Source: Eucommia ulmoides
Taxonomy: Eukaryota; Streptophyta; Magnoliopsida; Garryales; Eucommiaceae
Direction of reading: 5' to 3'
NCBI GenBank assembly: GCA_016647705.1
Contig: CM028333.1
Span: 27,192,743 to 27,256,742 of the forward strand
DNA: 64,000 nt
In this document: in pieces, positions 44,736 to 57,285 of the stretch
How the letters are laid out: each line of letters begins with the position of its first letter
How positions within the stretch are numbered: the first letter of the stretch is position 1
Made by a program: the position numbers and the translations under genes
The notes under the pieces: model-generated
Databases searched by the model: none
What the model saw: only the letters and a program-made list of their open reading frames with translations
Told to the model about the DNA's origin: nothing

Positions 44736-46835
44736 AGCTCATCTACAAAAATAAAAAAAATGTTCAAAGTTGCGCGAATTACTATGGCATGAAACTTATG
44801 ATCCACACTATAAATTTTTGGAAGAAAGGGATATAATATAGAATAATACATGAAACAAGCACTGAGGAGAGCTAATTTGGATTTGTGCCCAGTCGATAAA
44901 AAAAAATAGAATTTGAACACTTAAATGTTTTTTGTTTATTTGATAAGTACAAAATTTAAATGGTGAAAATTGTTTAATTTACATAACTACCATTGAATCA
45001 AAATAATAATTAAAAAAATAATAATAAAATAAAAACACCAATAATATACTAAAAAGTTTAAACATATAAATTATCACAAGTCAACAGTAACATAGAATTC
45101 AACAGATTAACTGAAGTTTAATACATATTTGATTTGTTTATCATCTAACCAATCAGATTGGACTGAAATGAAACAATCTGATTGGAACCACAACATTCAA
45201 TAATTTCTACACTAGTTTGATTGAAAGCAACATTCTAGGATCTGAAGATTTAGGGCTATGATTGTCCTGCTCGACGTTCAAGTCCAAGTCGTTTGATGAT
45301 TGGAGTCTATTATCAATATCATCGTCATGGGGAAGAATCTGATCGTAATCATTTCCATCCATTGCCCTAATAATTATCTAAAAAAATTAGGACAAAAAAA
45401 AAAAAAAAATCATCATAAACTACAAAGGATAGCGTTTATGATTGTTGTAATAAGTGTTCAAAGCCAGTCATTAATGCCTCAAAACCCTTAATAAACCATT
45501 AGACGAGATGAACAAAAACATCATTTTAGAAATTTAAGATTGATTTACGAATGTAATTTGATTATGACAATGTAGGAACTAAACGACAACGTAATTTCAA
45601 AGTTTAAAAGAGACATATACAATCGGAAACGAAATGGAAACGATTTCAGAGTTTAAATTCAAGTTGTAATTTTCAACGATAAATCCATTCATTTCAAATT
45701 CAGCCATCCAAATGGAACCTGTATGAATATTGGCAAATTTCCAAAATTCATAATGTAAATGATACCTGGTGGTGGAGAGTGTTTGTGAGGCGCAAAATGA
45801 AAAGATCGAGATGATGATCTTCCTGTAATACAAAATCAAAGTAGGTTTATGAATTAGAACCCAAACATGATAGACACAACAAAATAGAGGAAATAGACAT
45901 GAGGAATACAATTCGTAGCAGCCAAACACAATAGCCATAAAGAGGGGAAAAAATAAGAGAAAATCGATCTGCAATCACGTCTTGACCATTTTCAATTGTA
46001 TTTGCCTAAAAAAAACGAAGGAAAATTATGTTTTTCGTCTGTCATCCAAACGAAATCCTTCGCAATCTAACGTTGCGCACATAAAAAAAAATAAAAATAA
46101 TAAAATAGATCATCGCATCCTGATGATGTTCTCAAAAAGAATTTAAAAAACAAACGAAAATAATGTCTATCATTCAGGATCCAAATGAAATCTTTAGCAA
46201 TCTATCACTAGGCACATAAAAAAATAGAAATTGAATATATTATTGGATCTTGATCATTATCAACTGTATTTGCAAGAACAAATAAAAGTAAATGTGCTCA
46301 GAAAAACAAAAACAGAGAGAAATTATATCTATCGTTTAGGATCCAAACAAGATCTTTAATCAACCACACGTTTTGCATAAAGAAACAGATTGAGAAACTT
46401 CACACAGTATTCGATCAGATGAAAAACGAAAACAAGAGCTTCAGAATGAAACTATAGTTGTTGTGGAGAACTCACCTGCCTCTCTTTTCAGGCCGCCTAG
46501 CTTCTCCAATCGCCGACGCTTCACTATTCGCTGCCTCTCTTTTCAATTCGTCTCAGCCTCTCTTCTCAATTTGTCGCCGCCACCGCCTCTCTTCTTAATC
46601 CTCAAGTTGCCTCCATCGCCACCTTCTCAAATCGTCTCAACAGCAGAAACCCTATTGCATGAAGGGCAAAACGATCACTTTCTTTTTTTATTAATTAGAA
46701 AAATACTGAGCGCTTTCTGCAAAAACAATTAAGCAAGGTCCTTTCTGAATTTTTAACTTAATATTTAACTTAATTTTTAAGTTAACTTAATTAATTAAAT
46801 AATTTTAATTACATTTGTCAAATATATTTAATTAA
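44736..46835. other. No intact gene; triple repeat and a C/T-rich leader-like patch
   Basis: AT-rich to 45960. A region of three diverged repeats follows (45990-46390), then a C/T-rich patch (46470-46650) with CCTCTCTTTTCAATTCGTC-like sub-repeats. That patch keeps a plus-strand frame open for 89 codons; on the minus strand it resembles a GA-rich 5' leader. No protein family is recognised. Confidence 0.4.
45990..46390 (+). repeat. ~145-bp repeat, three diverged copies
   Basis: The block (G/T)TCATCCAAACGAAATCCTT-CAATCTA-C-GCACATAAA recurs at about 46040, 46170 and 46325, each followed by A-rich sequence and ACAAACGAAAATAATG-type sequence. Confidence 0.5.
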
Positions 46836-47067
46836 GGGTTAATTAAACTTTACCCCCCTGTGATTTGACCGATTTGCACTTATCCTCATGTGGTTTGAAA
46901 ATCGCCACTTACCCCCTGTGATTATATTTTTAAACCACTTACCCCCTGATATAAGGGGGTAAGTGCAACAAATATCTGACCACAAGGAGGTAAGTGGTTA
47001 TTTTCAAATTATAGGGAGGTAAAGTATAAATTGGCCAAATTACAAGGAGGTAAACTGCTATTAACCC
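46836..47067. mobile_element. MULE-type MITE, 232 bp, perfect 9-bp target duplication
   Basis: GGGTTAATTAAACTTTACCC at the left and GTAAACTGCTATTAACCC at the right are terminal inverted repeats; the two arms are complementary over most of their length (CACTTACCCCCTG / GGGGGTAAGTG). TTTAATTAA occurs exactly on both sides (46827-46835 and 47068-47076). It belongs to the same broad group as 477-2865. Confidence 0.85.
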
Positions 47068-47439
47068 TTTAATTAATTAAATATTTAATCTAATCAGTTT
47101 TAAGTGATTTTTTATTTTTTTTTATGGAATATGTCCTTAGTCTTAACCGTACCCAAACAATGAATTTGTTTAAGAGAAATTATACAACCTTTGAGCAAAT
47201 AAAATTCCTTCATAGAATAAAATTTGTTGGATGATATGGCACCTCTTTTTATCGCCTCCAATAGTGGTGAATTATGTGAGTACCAAGATCTATCACTCTC
47301 TTTACGGGATTTAAATATATTTCTTTTGATCTTGACACCATGGTGACTGGCTAGTGTTTGAAATTATATAGAATTGATTATACTTAATATTTCTTATTCG
47401 GATATATTCTTTAGGGGTCCAAGTTAGTATATACTAGTA

Positions 47440-48412
47440 TTTAGTTTTGGTGTCCGAAATATCCAAATGGCGTCTGATTGGCGCGAAATTCGAGGGTTAG
47501 CCCGCCTTATCTACTAAGACTTGTAGGAAAAAGCGGAAATGTATTAAAATGGGCGGTTTAAAATTTATGCAAAAAATAAAATTTGAACAATTAAAGGAGT
47601 TACAAAGGAGTCAAGCGTCTAAAACGCCCAAACGGAGACAATTTAGAATGTATGGAAAAAATAAAATTTGAACTCTTAACGAATTTAAAAAAGGGTCGGG
47701 TATCCAAAACGCTCAACCAAGACCCCATTTGGAAAAACACGAGTGCTAGTGTCTTCCAGTCCACTAAGACTTGTAGGAAGAAACGTAAATGAATTAAAAT
47801 GAGCGGTTTAGAATTTATGCAAAAAATAAAATTGGAACAATTAAAGAAGTTACAAAGGAGTCGGCTGTCTAAAATGCCCAAACGGGGATAGGTTAGAATG
47901 TTTGGAAAAAATAAAATTTGAACTCTTAACGAAGTTAAAAAGGGGTTGGGTGTCCAAAATGCCCAAATGAGACCCCATTTGCGCAAAATACGAGTGCTAT
48001 TGTCATCCCGTCCATTAAGACTTGTAGGAAGAAACAAAAATGAATTTATATAAGCATTTTAGAATTTATGTATAAAAGAATAGAATTTGAACACTCAATG
48101 AAGTTGAAAAAAGGGGTCGGGAGTCCAAAACACCCAAACCGGGTTTGATTGGGGCGAAACTCGAGGTTTGCGTCGTTCCAACCATTAAGATTTGTAGGAA
48201 GAAACAAAATTGAATTTGGATAAGTGGTTTAGAATTTATTCGAAAAATATGAAATTTGAATACTCAAAGAAGTTAAAAAAAGGGTCGGGTGTCCAAAACG
48301 CACAAACAAGTTCTGATTGGCGTGAAACTCGAGAGTTAGTGACACCCCGACTATTAAACTTTTAGGAAAAAATAGAATTGAATTTGGATAAGCGATTTAG
48401 AATTTATTACCC
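47440..48412 (+). repeat. ~166-bp tandem array IV (about 6 monomers)
   Basis: Monomers as in array I. Two neighbouring units near 47640 and 47900 share a shortened form that joins ACGGGGA-AG-TTAGAATG directly to ATGGAAAAAATAAAATTTGA, so a double unit was amplified here. Confidence 0.85.
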
Positions 48413-49216
48413 GAATGCATTTTATTTCTTTCTTTATTTTTTTCTTTTATGTATAATGGGGTAATTTAGCTACAAGAAAAATTACGAGGAATGTTTAACT
48501 ATTTAATTGGCATGGACTATCTTCGGAATTCGGTTCCTAATCTACGATGAATCAATACCTATACATAATCCATCCTATCAAATATGTCGATTAAACCGAT
48601 CTTTTAATCGATGTAAATTATTTCTGAGAGTCAATTTCTACTAATATATGGTGAATCAATTTATAAGTATAACCCATCCTATTAAACCATATCGGTTCCA
48701 ATAAATACAGATTGTATAATGGTTATATTTAAATCACAAGTATTAGATCTAATTCAAAAGTATCAATAAATTATTTTTAACATTTATAAAACGATAGAAA
48801 TAAAAATTGATTTCAATAACAATTAACAAAGTAAGAATAAGAATAAGAATTCCTTATTATGCAATCTTATAAACAGATAAAATAGGATAAGAAAATAAAA
48901 CTGCGTACAAAATCTTAAATCGAATACAGACGAAATCGAATACAACCTAACTCAGTTCGTCTTAGCTATTCATGGTGGTTTGTTATTCTTCACAAGAGAT
49001 GTTAAACAAAGCTCAAGAACTTCTCTTCAATATTCGACAACAAAGGAAAAAATGAAAAAGAAGTAAAAGAAAAACTCACGATTAACCCCTCGTTCGAAAA
49101 AGAAAACAAAATATATAATGAAGATAAAAAAATGATTTTTGTCGAAATCCTCTCCAATTGGAAGATAGACCAACTCCTTCAATGGCCTTAAATGGCCAAT
49201 TGAAAATGGTCATAAA

Positions 49217-50202
49217 GGCTCCGTTTTGATAACCATTTTCATCTTAAAAATTCTCATTTCATTCCCAAATTTTTGAAATTTCTGTTTGGGCATAACGTTT
49301 GGTAAAATTATTTATGTTCCCATTCTCATCCCAAAAGGTAGAATTGATTCTTGTTTTCTTAAGAGATTGAGAAACAAAAAAATTTCAATCCCAAAAAAGT
49401 CATCCTATCCCATTCTTTTCAGGTTTACATTTTCTTCTTCAATTTGCCATTGTCTTCTTCCTCTTTTCTTCTTCATTTCGCGATTGTCTCTTCAGGCCTC
49501 CATATCTATCTATCATCATCGCCGTCCTCCTTCATCTTTCTTCTTCTCCAATCTTGTTTGTGGCCATCGTCTTCTCCTCGTCGCGTCCTTCGTCATTGTT
49601 GTTCTTCATGTTCGTCTGGTTCGCTTGTCGTTCGCTCGTCTGGTTTTTTGTCGTTCGCTCTTCTTCATTGATTTCGCTCACCGCCGTTCTTCTTCGTCAT
49701 TCGCTCGTCTGCTTCTTGGTTTGAATTAGGATTTCCATTTCGAAATCAAAATCGAATTCGGATTTCGATTGTCGAAATGGTTTCGATTTCCATTTCAAAA
49801 TTTGATTTCGATTTTGAAATCGATTTCGGATTTCGATTTCAAAATGACAATCAAAACTCAAATTGGATTTCGATTGTCAAAATGGTTTCGATTTTCATTT
49901 AAAAATCGAAATCGAAATCGGATTTTGAAATCGATTTTGATTTCAATTTGGAAACCCTAATCGGATTTCGATTGTCGAAATGGTTTCGATTTCGATTGGA
50001 TGATGATTTCGTGATTGTGGTTTAAGGTTCGTTTTTGATTTCTTGGATAAAATCGTTACCAAACGCAATTCTGTTCCCAGATTCAAAAAAGAATTGTCAT
50101 TACCAAATACGATTCTGTTCCCAAGAAAGAAATAAAATTCTAATTTCAACCAATCTCATCCCACTGCATAGGATGGGCATGAAATGGTTACCAAACGGTC
50201 CC
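49217..50202. mobile_element. Harbinger/Tourist-like MITE, 986 bp, in copy B
   Basis: Ends GGCTCCGTTTTGATAACC and, in reverse complement, GGGACCGTTTGGTAACC. AAA flanks both sides (49214-49216, 50203-50205). The empty site is preserved at about 41240-41252 in copy A, where GGTCATAAAATGACC is uninterrupted, which fixes the borders. The core is TTCTTC/CGTC-rich (49430-49720), then TTTCGATTTCGAAATC-type repeats (49730-50000). No transposase. Confidence 0.85.
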
Positions 50203-50594
50203 AAAATGACCAACCTTTTCGGCCTAAATTCTTGATTTAATTCCCATGATTTTGATTGCTCTAATTGGCCATTAATTATCCTTTTAATAATCAAGTGTAG
50301 AAGTTGACCCTCTTCCCTCAAAATTGTAACGGTTAAATGTTTTAGTGATGGATTCTTTAATTGGTAATGGTTCCCTTAATTAGGGGACCGTTACCCACTT
50401 CACAAGTGGGTTGGGTCTGCAACCCGGTGGATCGGTTCATAGGTTGGGTTGAGTTTTTGTCATTTTTTGCTATTTTTTTCACTCTTTTTTGACATTTTTC
50501 TATTTGCGAGTTTATTCCTCTAAACTTAATAAATTATATCATTATGAATTACAAATTAATGAAAAGATTAACAAAATTATAGAATAATAGTTGA

Positions 50595-52745
50595 ATTTTG
50601 ACATAAAATTGAGACCAATCAGACACTTGAGGGTTAGCGCTGCCCAGACCATTAAGACTAGTAGAAAGAAACATAACTAAATTTGGATAAGCAGACTATA
50701 ATTTATGCAAAAAAATAGAATTTCAACACTTAATTTTTTTTTAAAAGGGGTCGGTTGTCCAAAATGCGCAACGGGGCCGATTGGCACCAAACTTGAGGGT
50801 TAGCGTTGCCCCGACCATTAAGACTAGTATAAAGAAAGGGAATTGAATTTGAATAAGTGATTTAGATTTTAGGTAAATAAATATAATTTAAACACTTAAA
50901 GAAGTCAGAAACGAATTGTATGTCCAAAACAACCAAAGAGGGTTCAATCGGCACAAAACTCAAGGAAAGAAAAAAATTTGAACACTTAACAAAGTTAAAA
51001 AGGGGTCGGATGTCCAAAATGCCTAAACGAGACCCGATTTGTGCAAAACACGAGTGTTTGTGTCGCCCCGTCCATTAAGACTTGTAGAAAGAAACAAAAA
51101 TGAATTTATATAAACGGTTTAGAATTTATGTATAACAAATAGAATTTGAACACTCAACAAAATTAAAAAGGGGCCAAGAGTCCAAAATGCCCAAACTGGG
51201 TTTAGTTGGCGCGAAACTCGAGGGTTTGCGTCGCCCTGATCTTTAAGCCTTGTAGGAAGAAACGGAATTGAATTGGGATAAATACTTTAGAATTTATGCA
51301 AAAAAAAATATAGAATTTGAATAATCAAAGAAATTAAAAAGGGGTCGGGTGTCTAAAAAGCCCATACAAGTTCCGATTGACAGGAAACTTGAGACTTCAA
51401 CGAAGTTTAAAAGGGGTCGGGTGTCCAAAATAACCAAACAAGTTCCAATTGGCACGAAACTCGAGGATTAGTGCCTCCTTGGCTATTAATACTTGTAGGA
51501 GGAAACAAAAATAAATTTAGATAAAGGGGTTTAAAATTTAGATAAAGGAAACAAAATTTTAACCCCTAAAGAATTTAAAAATAGGTTGGATGTCTAAAAC
51601 AGCCAAACGGGGTCTAATTGACAAAAAAACTCAATGGTTAGTGCTGCCCTAGCCATTAAGACTTGTAGGAAGAAATCGAAATGAATTTAGATAAGTGGAT
51701 TAGATTTTAGGAAAATAAATAGAATTTGAGCACTTAGAGAAGTTAAAAATGGGTTGGATGTCCAAAATGGCCAAACGGGGTTCAATTGGCATGAAACTTG
51801 TGGGTTAGTGTTGTCCCAACCATTAAGACTTGTAGGAGGAAACGAAATTGAATTTGGATAAGGGGTTTAGAATTTATGGGAAAACATAAAACTTGAACAC
51901 TTAAAGAAGTTAAGGGGTCGAGTGTAAAAAACGCCCAAACAGGGTCCAATTGGCGTGAAACACGAGTGCTAGTGCTGCCCCCGTCATTAAGACTTGTAGG
52001 AAGAAACGGAATTTGGATAAGTGGTTTGGAATTATGCAAAAAAAAAAAAAAAAAAAAAAAAATTGAAAATTTAAAAAAGCTAAAAGGGGTCGGGTGTCCG
52101 AAACACCCAAACGGGTTCCAAAATTGGCGCGAAATACAAATGCTAGTGCCACCCCATCCATTAAAACTTTTATGAGAAAATGAAAATGAGTTTGGATAAG
52201 CGGTTTAGAATTTATGTGAAAAAAAAATAGAATTTGAACACTCAAAGAAGTTAAAAACGGATCGGGACCCCAAAACCCCCAAATGGGGTCCTATTGGCGC
52301 AAAACATGATGCTAGTGCCGCCTCATCCGTTAAGAATTGTAGTAAGAAACGGAATTCGGATAAGCAGTTTAGAATTATGCAAAAAAAAAAAATTGAATTT
52401 GAACACTTAAAAAAGTTAAAAAAGGTCGGGTGTCCCCGGAAAGCCCAAACGGGTTCCAATTGGTGCGATATACAAGTGCTAATGACGCCCTATTCATTAA
52501 GACTTGTAAGAAGAAACGAAAATGAGTTTAGATAAGAGCTTTAGAATTTATGCAAAATGAAATAAAATTTGAACAATTGAAAAAATTAAAAAGGAGTCAG
52601 GTGTCCAAAATGTCCAAAGAGATTTGATTGGCACGAAACTCAAGGATTAGTGTCCCCTTGGCCATTAAGACATGTAGAAAGAAACGAAAATAAATTTGAA
52701 TAAGGGATTTAAAATTAAAGTAAAAAAAAAAAAAAAAGCGAATTT
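50595..52745 (+). repeat. ~166-bp tandem array V (about 13 monomers)
   Basis: Same monomer family. An A-run of over 20 lies at about 52038-52061. The last units (52560-52745) are diverged. Confidence 0.9.
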
Positions 52746-52958
52746 AAACACTTGACAAAAATAAAAAAGGGATCACGTGTCATTCAATTGGTGCCAAACA
52801 AGGCGACCACTAACGTGTTAGGTCATGAGAAATCGAAATTTAAACTTTTTTTTTTTTGGATAAACATGCGAAACCAAAACCATTGCCCCCAAACAACTAT
52901 AATGGTGTTTTTGCATAACATAGATTACGGGACCATGGCAGGTAACTTAAAAGAATAG
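52746..52958. other. Spacer, no gene seen
   Basis: Short AT-rich junction between the array and the next Harbinger element. Confidence 0.4.
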
Positions 52959-53865
52959 GGTTGTGTTTGGATAGAGGATTTATAGGAATGATTTCATTTG
53001 GGTAGATGATTTTGAAATTTTTTTTTAGTAAATGTTTTGTTTGGATATTGAGGAAGTGAATTTGTAAAATCTCTTGAAGTTTCAAATGAAAGATTTGCAA
53101 ATGCTTTTGAAACAGGTAGAATTTCACAAATTCCGTAGTCGTCCTTCTTCTTCATTCTTCTCTTGGCCTTCGTTCTTCGCAGATGACCACTCGTCCATCG
53201 TCCGTCTTCTTGGTCGCCGTTGTCGTTCGTCTTCTTGGTCGCCACGGCCGTCGTCTTCGTCGTCTTCCATCATCCATATACGGCTTCGTCGATCTTCTTC
53301 TTCGTCGATTGTGATTTGTTCGTCTCCGGCGTCGTCGTCTTCTTCTCTGATTTGCTTTTGTTCGTCGCTATTTCGCAGAAATTGAACAAAAGCGAGAGGA
53401 ATTTCTGGTTTCTAATCGTTTGCACAATTTCACAGATATTTTTGTGTTCAATTGTTCTTCAACGTGGAAATCGATTTCAAAAACGAAATCGAACCCATAT
53501 CAGGGTTTTGATTTCTACTTCGATTTCTACTTCCATTTGGGTTTCGATTTGTAATTTCAACTTCGATTTAGGGTTTCGATTTCTACTTTAATTTGGGTTT
53601 TGATTTCTACTTCAATTTAGGGTCTGGTATAGCGATGGTGATGGGTTTCGTCTCTGTTCTGTTCTGTTTTTGTTCACATAAATCTGTTCTGTTTTGTTTT
53701 GTTCCCATAAATTTATTGTTAAAATTACATGTTGAAATACTTTAGCTCAAACAATTATCCAAACAACGGATTTGTGAAATGAAGGGATTTCGAAATTCAG
53801 AATTTTAAAATTCCTTTATTTCACAACTCCCTTGAATTTATCAAATTTCTTACTCAAACGCAACC
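52959..53865. mobile_element. PIF/Harbinger-type element, 907 bp
   Basis: Ends GGTTGTGTTTGGATAGAGG and, in reverse complement, GGTTGCGTTTGAGTAAG, with TAG outside both ends (52956-52958, 53866-53868). It is almost the same length as the element at 27943-31612 without its nested LTR (909 bp) and shares end sequences and the CGTC/TTCTTC and TTTCGATTTC interior, in the opposite orientation. The interior open frames are Ser/Arg repeats from low complexity. Confidence 0.8.
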
Positions 53866-53974
53866 TAGTTTTCTTCCTATCTGCTTCCACTTTCTTCCAA
53901 TCACCAGTGAAATTTTTTAATACAATTGGCTACCAAAGATATCCATTGAGTAGAAAAAAATGTTTCCTTAACCA

Positions 53975-54290
53975 TTGGCCCAGAAGCTTGAGAAGGACAC
54001 GTTGATTTCAAGCACAGAACGAGACAGATTCCAAAACCCGTGTATGGGGAATTACACGAGATTTGTTCTTTGCTTTGATTTCAGGCACAGACAATTCAAT
54101 CTTTCCACAAGACAGATTCCAAAACCCGTGTATGGGGAATTAGAGGAGATTTGTTCTTTGCTTTTGGATTCAAACTCTTTCCACGAGACAGAGGGGCTGC
54201 TGGAAAGAGTTGAAAGTGAATTAGGATCCAACCCCAACGATTTTGAAGCAATAAAAAAGGCCATAAAATTGTTTGTCCTTGCTCCTTTTT
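53975..54290 (+). pseudogene. Helicase C-terminal fragment, plus strand, with 5' tandem repeat
   Basis: 54187-54270 encodes [20 protein letters not shown] followed by EAIKKAIK, matching residues ~738-761 of the helicase at 36234 ([20 protein letters not shown]). Upstream, an ~88-bp block with AGACAGATTCCAAAACCCGT and GAGATTTGTTCTTTGCTTT is repeated (54024-54078, 54112-54166). The frame is open from 53975 to 54352, but only the middle is helicase-like. Confidence 0.65.
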
Positions 54291-54329
54291 CTTTTTGCCT
54301 AGTTAAGCAAATTAAACCACGACCTGAGT

Positions 54330-54517
54330 TGAGCAAGATATCAACTGTCTGATAGATGGGTAGGATGTGAACATCAGCAATTTTAGACAAATACCGGATA
54401 CTATGGCCCTTTTTATGCTTCCAAATCATTGGGGTTGGACCTTAATTCACTTTCAATCCTTTCTAGATGCCCCTCCAGTTGATCTCTTCTGTCTCAGGCA
54501 CACTTCATCCTCCTGAC
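54330..54517 (-). pseudogene. Helicase C-terminal fragment, minus strand
   Basis: After a TTTCAG acceptor the minus strand reads VRRMKCA-stop-DRRDQLEGHLERIESELRSN and PNDLEA, then in another frame LSKIADVHILPIYQTVDILL. These correspond to [20 protein letters not shown] and the following YQTV region of the helicase. Stops and a frameshift make it a pseudogene. Its core is the inverted partner of 54187-54270, about 135 bp away. Confidence 0.65.
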
Positions 54518-54540
54518 CTGAAACATAATATCAACAAGGT

Positions 54541-55248
54541 AAAACAAACTGAATATCTAATAGACGTTAACACAGGAGAGTTACAAGTCACGGGCTGACT
54601 ATTAAAAATGTAATATCACGGATACAGAAAACAGAGAGAGCAAGAAAAGTATAAAGACACCGATTTCAGGTTCCCCGTCTTTGTATATCTTCCCATAATC
54701 AAACCTCTTAATTTCTAACTATTACTAAAAGTATAACTCACCAAAGTTAACAAAGAAAGATTGAACCGCTAGGGAGATGCATAATAGGCGATTACTACCT
54801 CAGCCGATGTCCATAACATAGAGCCTCATTTGAACATGTCCCTCGGAGACAGGGTCGAGAAGTACCATACACGGTTGCCCCCTGTCCTTTCTTTCTCTCG
54901 GTCCGTGTCTAAAGACATTATTTTAAATTGAATTAATTGTAAAATACAACAAAATCACTCTTAATCATAAACTCAACTTGAAATTTGTATTATAAAGCAA
55001 AAAATTCCTGTCACTTTTTAGTAAATAGAGAATCTTCAATAGAAATTCATATACAATAATTTGAGAAAATCATTAATAATACTTCCAGATATAGGGAGAA
55101 GTGTGCTCTTGATAAGAGCACACATTCAAAAAACTTCTACCATTAAACAACCTTTGTTATCTTTGAATACGTTTTTGGTAGACAAATGATTAAGGGTAGA
55201 ACTTCTACCATTAACGCATTTCAATATTTATCATCTTTGAATATGCAT

Positions 55249-55291
<43 letters not shown>

Positions 55292-57285
55292 AATAGAATA
55301 TCAACAACTTTATATGTATAATGTATATCATAGGAAATTTATAAAATTGGAAACGAAGATCATTGCAAACTTGTAGTGTAAATAAGGTCAATCCTTTAAT
55401 TTATAATATTTTGTAACATGAATTCCAAAGCACCGGATCATTATCTTTAAGAACATCTGTCGCGGCAAAAGTTTCTTGACTGACATAGAAGTACACATAT
55501 AACCAAAGCTACCAGTACCAAATAGAAAATATAAAGAGTTTTTTATTGTTTAAACCTAAATTAGTTTTCTCTCTCCTCAGTCAACCTTTAAAACAAAAAG
55601 TAGTTATTTAACTATTTTTTAAAACATTTTTAAATTTAGGTCTCTTACAGTTAAAAAATAGACATGCATAGACATTTATACTCTTATATAAAAATAAAAA
55701 TAAAACCCTAATTATTCGAACTAAAGGCAGCGGCTAAACAATAGGATTTCATTTCCATCCATGAATAAAGGCAGCATTAGGGTTTCTTCTCTATCTAATT
55801 CCCCTCTTAATAATTGAAGACAACCACAAGGACGACAGTGGATGCCGGCGAATTTGTGGAGGAAGACGGTTCCGGCGGCAGCAAGAAACACCAGCAAAGC
55901 CACCAGCAGCAGCATCACTGGTCTCCGGTGGGCTGCTGCGCCGTCATCCACAACAGTTCATCGCGCCGTTGGCCAGACCAGCCGTCACCGCCGGATCAAA
56001 CCCTACGCTCTGCTCGCAAACATCAAACCCTAACGTCGCCGCAGCCTGCGCTCAACCGTTCTCCGCTCAACCGTTCTCCGTCGTTCGCCGTGTCTTTTCC
56101 ACCGCCGGTTGTCTCGTTCTCGGATCTCGTTTTCCATTTGCAGATCTCGTTTTCCATTCTCAGATCTCGTTCTCCATTTTCAGATTTCTTTTCAGATCCG
56201 ATTATTTGATTGAATTTTTCAGATTTCTCTCAGATCTTGAATATTCGTGTGATTGAATTTTTCCAGATCTATTCCAGATCTGGAATGTTCGCGTGACTCT
56301 TGCTTTTTGTGAATATTCGCATATTTTTCAAATCTGTTTTATTGGTCTTTCTGGAGGGAGTTTTTGGGCCTATTTTTAAATATTTTTTTTGTTGATTTCT
56401 CAGTTAACGTTACATCGATTGAATTTTGGTGAATGTTCGTTGTGATTTGGTGTACATTCATATCGATTTTTAGTTTTCAGGTGAAAATATCATTGTGGTT
56501 AAAATTTCAAATTTAGAATTTTTTAGATTTAGTTTAAATGTTCATGTTTAATGTTAATGTAAAATATTCAGATCTAAATGTTTATTTTTAGTGTGTGATT
56601 TGGTTGATGTTCATTTTGCGATTTGGTGAATGTTCATGCCGATTTTGTTAGATATATTTTGATTTTGTTGATTTTTGTGAAATTTTTTATTTATTCAGGT
56701 GAATGTCATTTTTGTTGATTTTAGGTTTCTTTCATATTTCTTGTGTTTTTTTTTTTTTTTTTTTTTTTTTAATGTTCATACGGGGTTTTAGATCTGTTTG
56801 ATTTAGTTTATGGAGGGTAAATGTGTCATTTGTGATTAGTGAATGTTTATGTTGATTTTGGTTTTGTTGATCTTAGAGATTTTTCGATATCTTGATTTGT
56901 TGTTCGTAGTGTTATGGGTGAATGTTCATGTAGTTTGATAAAATATAAATATATTAAAACATTCAAAAATACCAGAATGAAAATATGAATGTTCATGTCT
57001 TGATTTTTTAACAGAATGACATTGTACGTAAATAATAGAAAAAAGATGGTCAAATAATAGAGGATTATTTTTAAAATTATCTGAAGACTAAAAATTTTAT
57101 TATGGTAGTTAGAGATTCATCTTTCGATTTATATATCTTCGAAGGATTATATAATAAATTTCTCAAATATAAAAGCTCATTTGAAAATTCTAGTATGGGG
57201 ATATTTCACACACTCAATAGTAACTAATCTAAATCCACATCGGAACCCATATTACACATCCAACAATTTAATTGCACAAGCATAC
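54541..57285. other. No intact gene; GC-rich patch, (TA)n tract, recurrent GAATGTTCATG words
   Basis: 55254-55287 is a (TA)n tract. 55830-56110 is GC-rich. On the minus strand it contains a hydrophobic run (MLLLVALLVFLAAAGTVFL) that would span a membrane; on the plus strand a Gln/His/Ser-rich frame. Neither has a recognised homologue. 56090-56290 repeats CAGATCTCGTTTTCCATT. 56440-57000 carries about eight GAATGTTCATG-like words. A T-run of about 24 is at 56746-56770. Confidence 0.4.

Larger units (their letters stand above)
47190..52225. repeat. Segmental duplication, copy B
   Basis: Partner of 40170-43390 (offset about 7.0 kb at the left end). It is longer because it retains about six monomers at 47440-48412 and carries a 986-bp MITE at 49217-50202. 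Beyond about 52225 the array continues without an evident collinear partner. Confidence 0.85.

Noticed and set aside
51782-52459. Recurring minus-strand ORFs through the tandem arrays (e.g. 85-137 codons)
   Set aside because: They are the same satellite monomer read repeatedly, interrupted at random by monomer mutations; no conserved domain.
53074-53591. Serine/arginine-rich splicing protein
   Set aside because: The Ser/Arg runs come from TCGTC/TCTTC repeats inside a Harbinger element. No RRM is present.
55721-55951. Small membrane protein on the minus strand
   Set aside because: A hydrophobic stretch is present, but the frame begins without an ATG, no homologue is recognised, and GC-rich CAG/CTG repeats can generate Leu/Ala/Val runs. 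Left as a note in the region entry.
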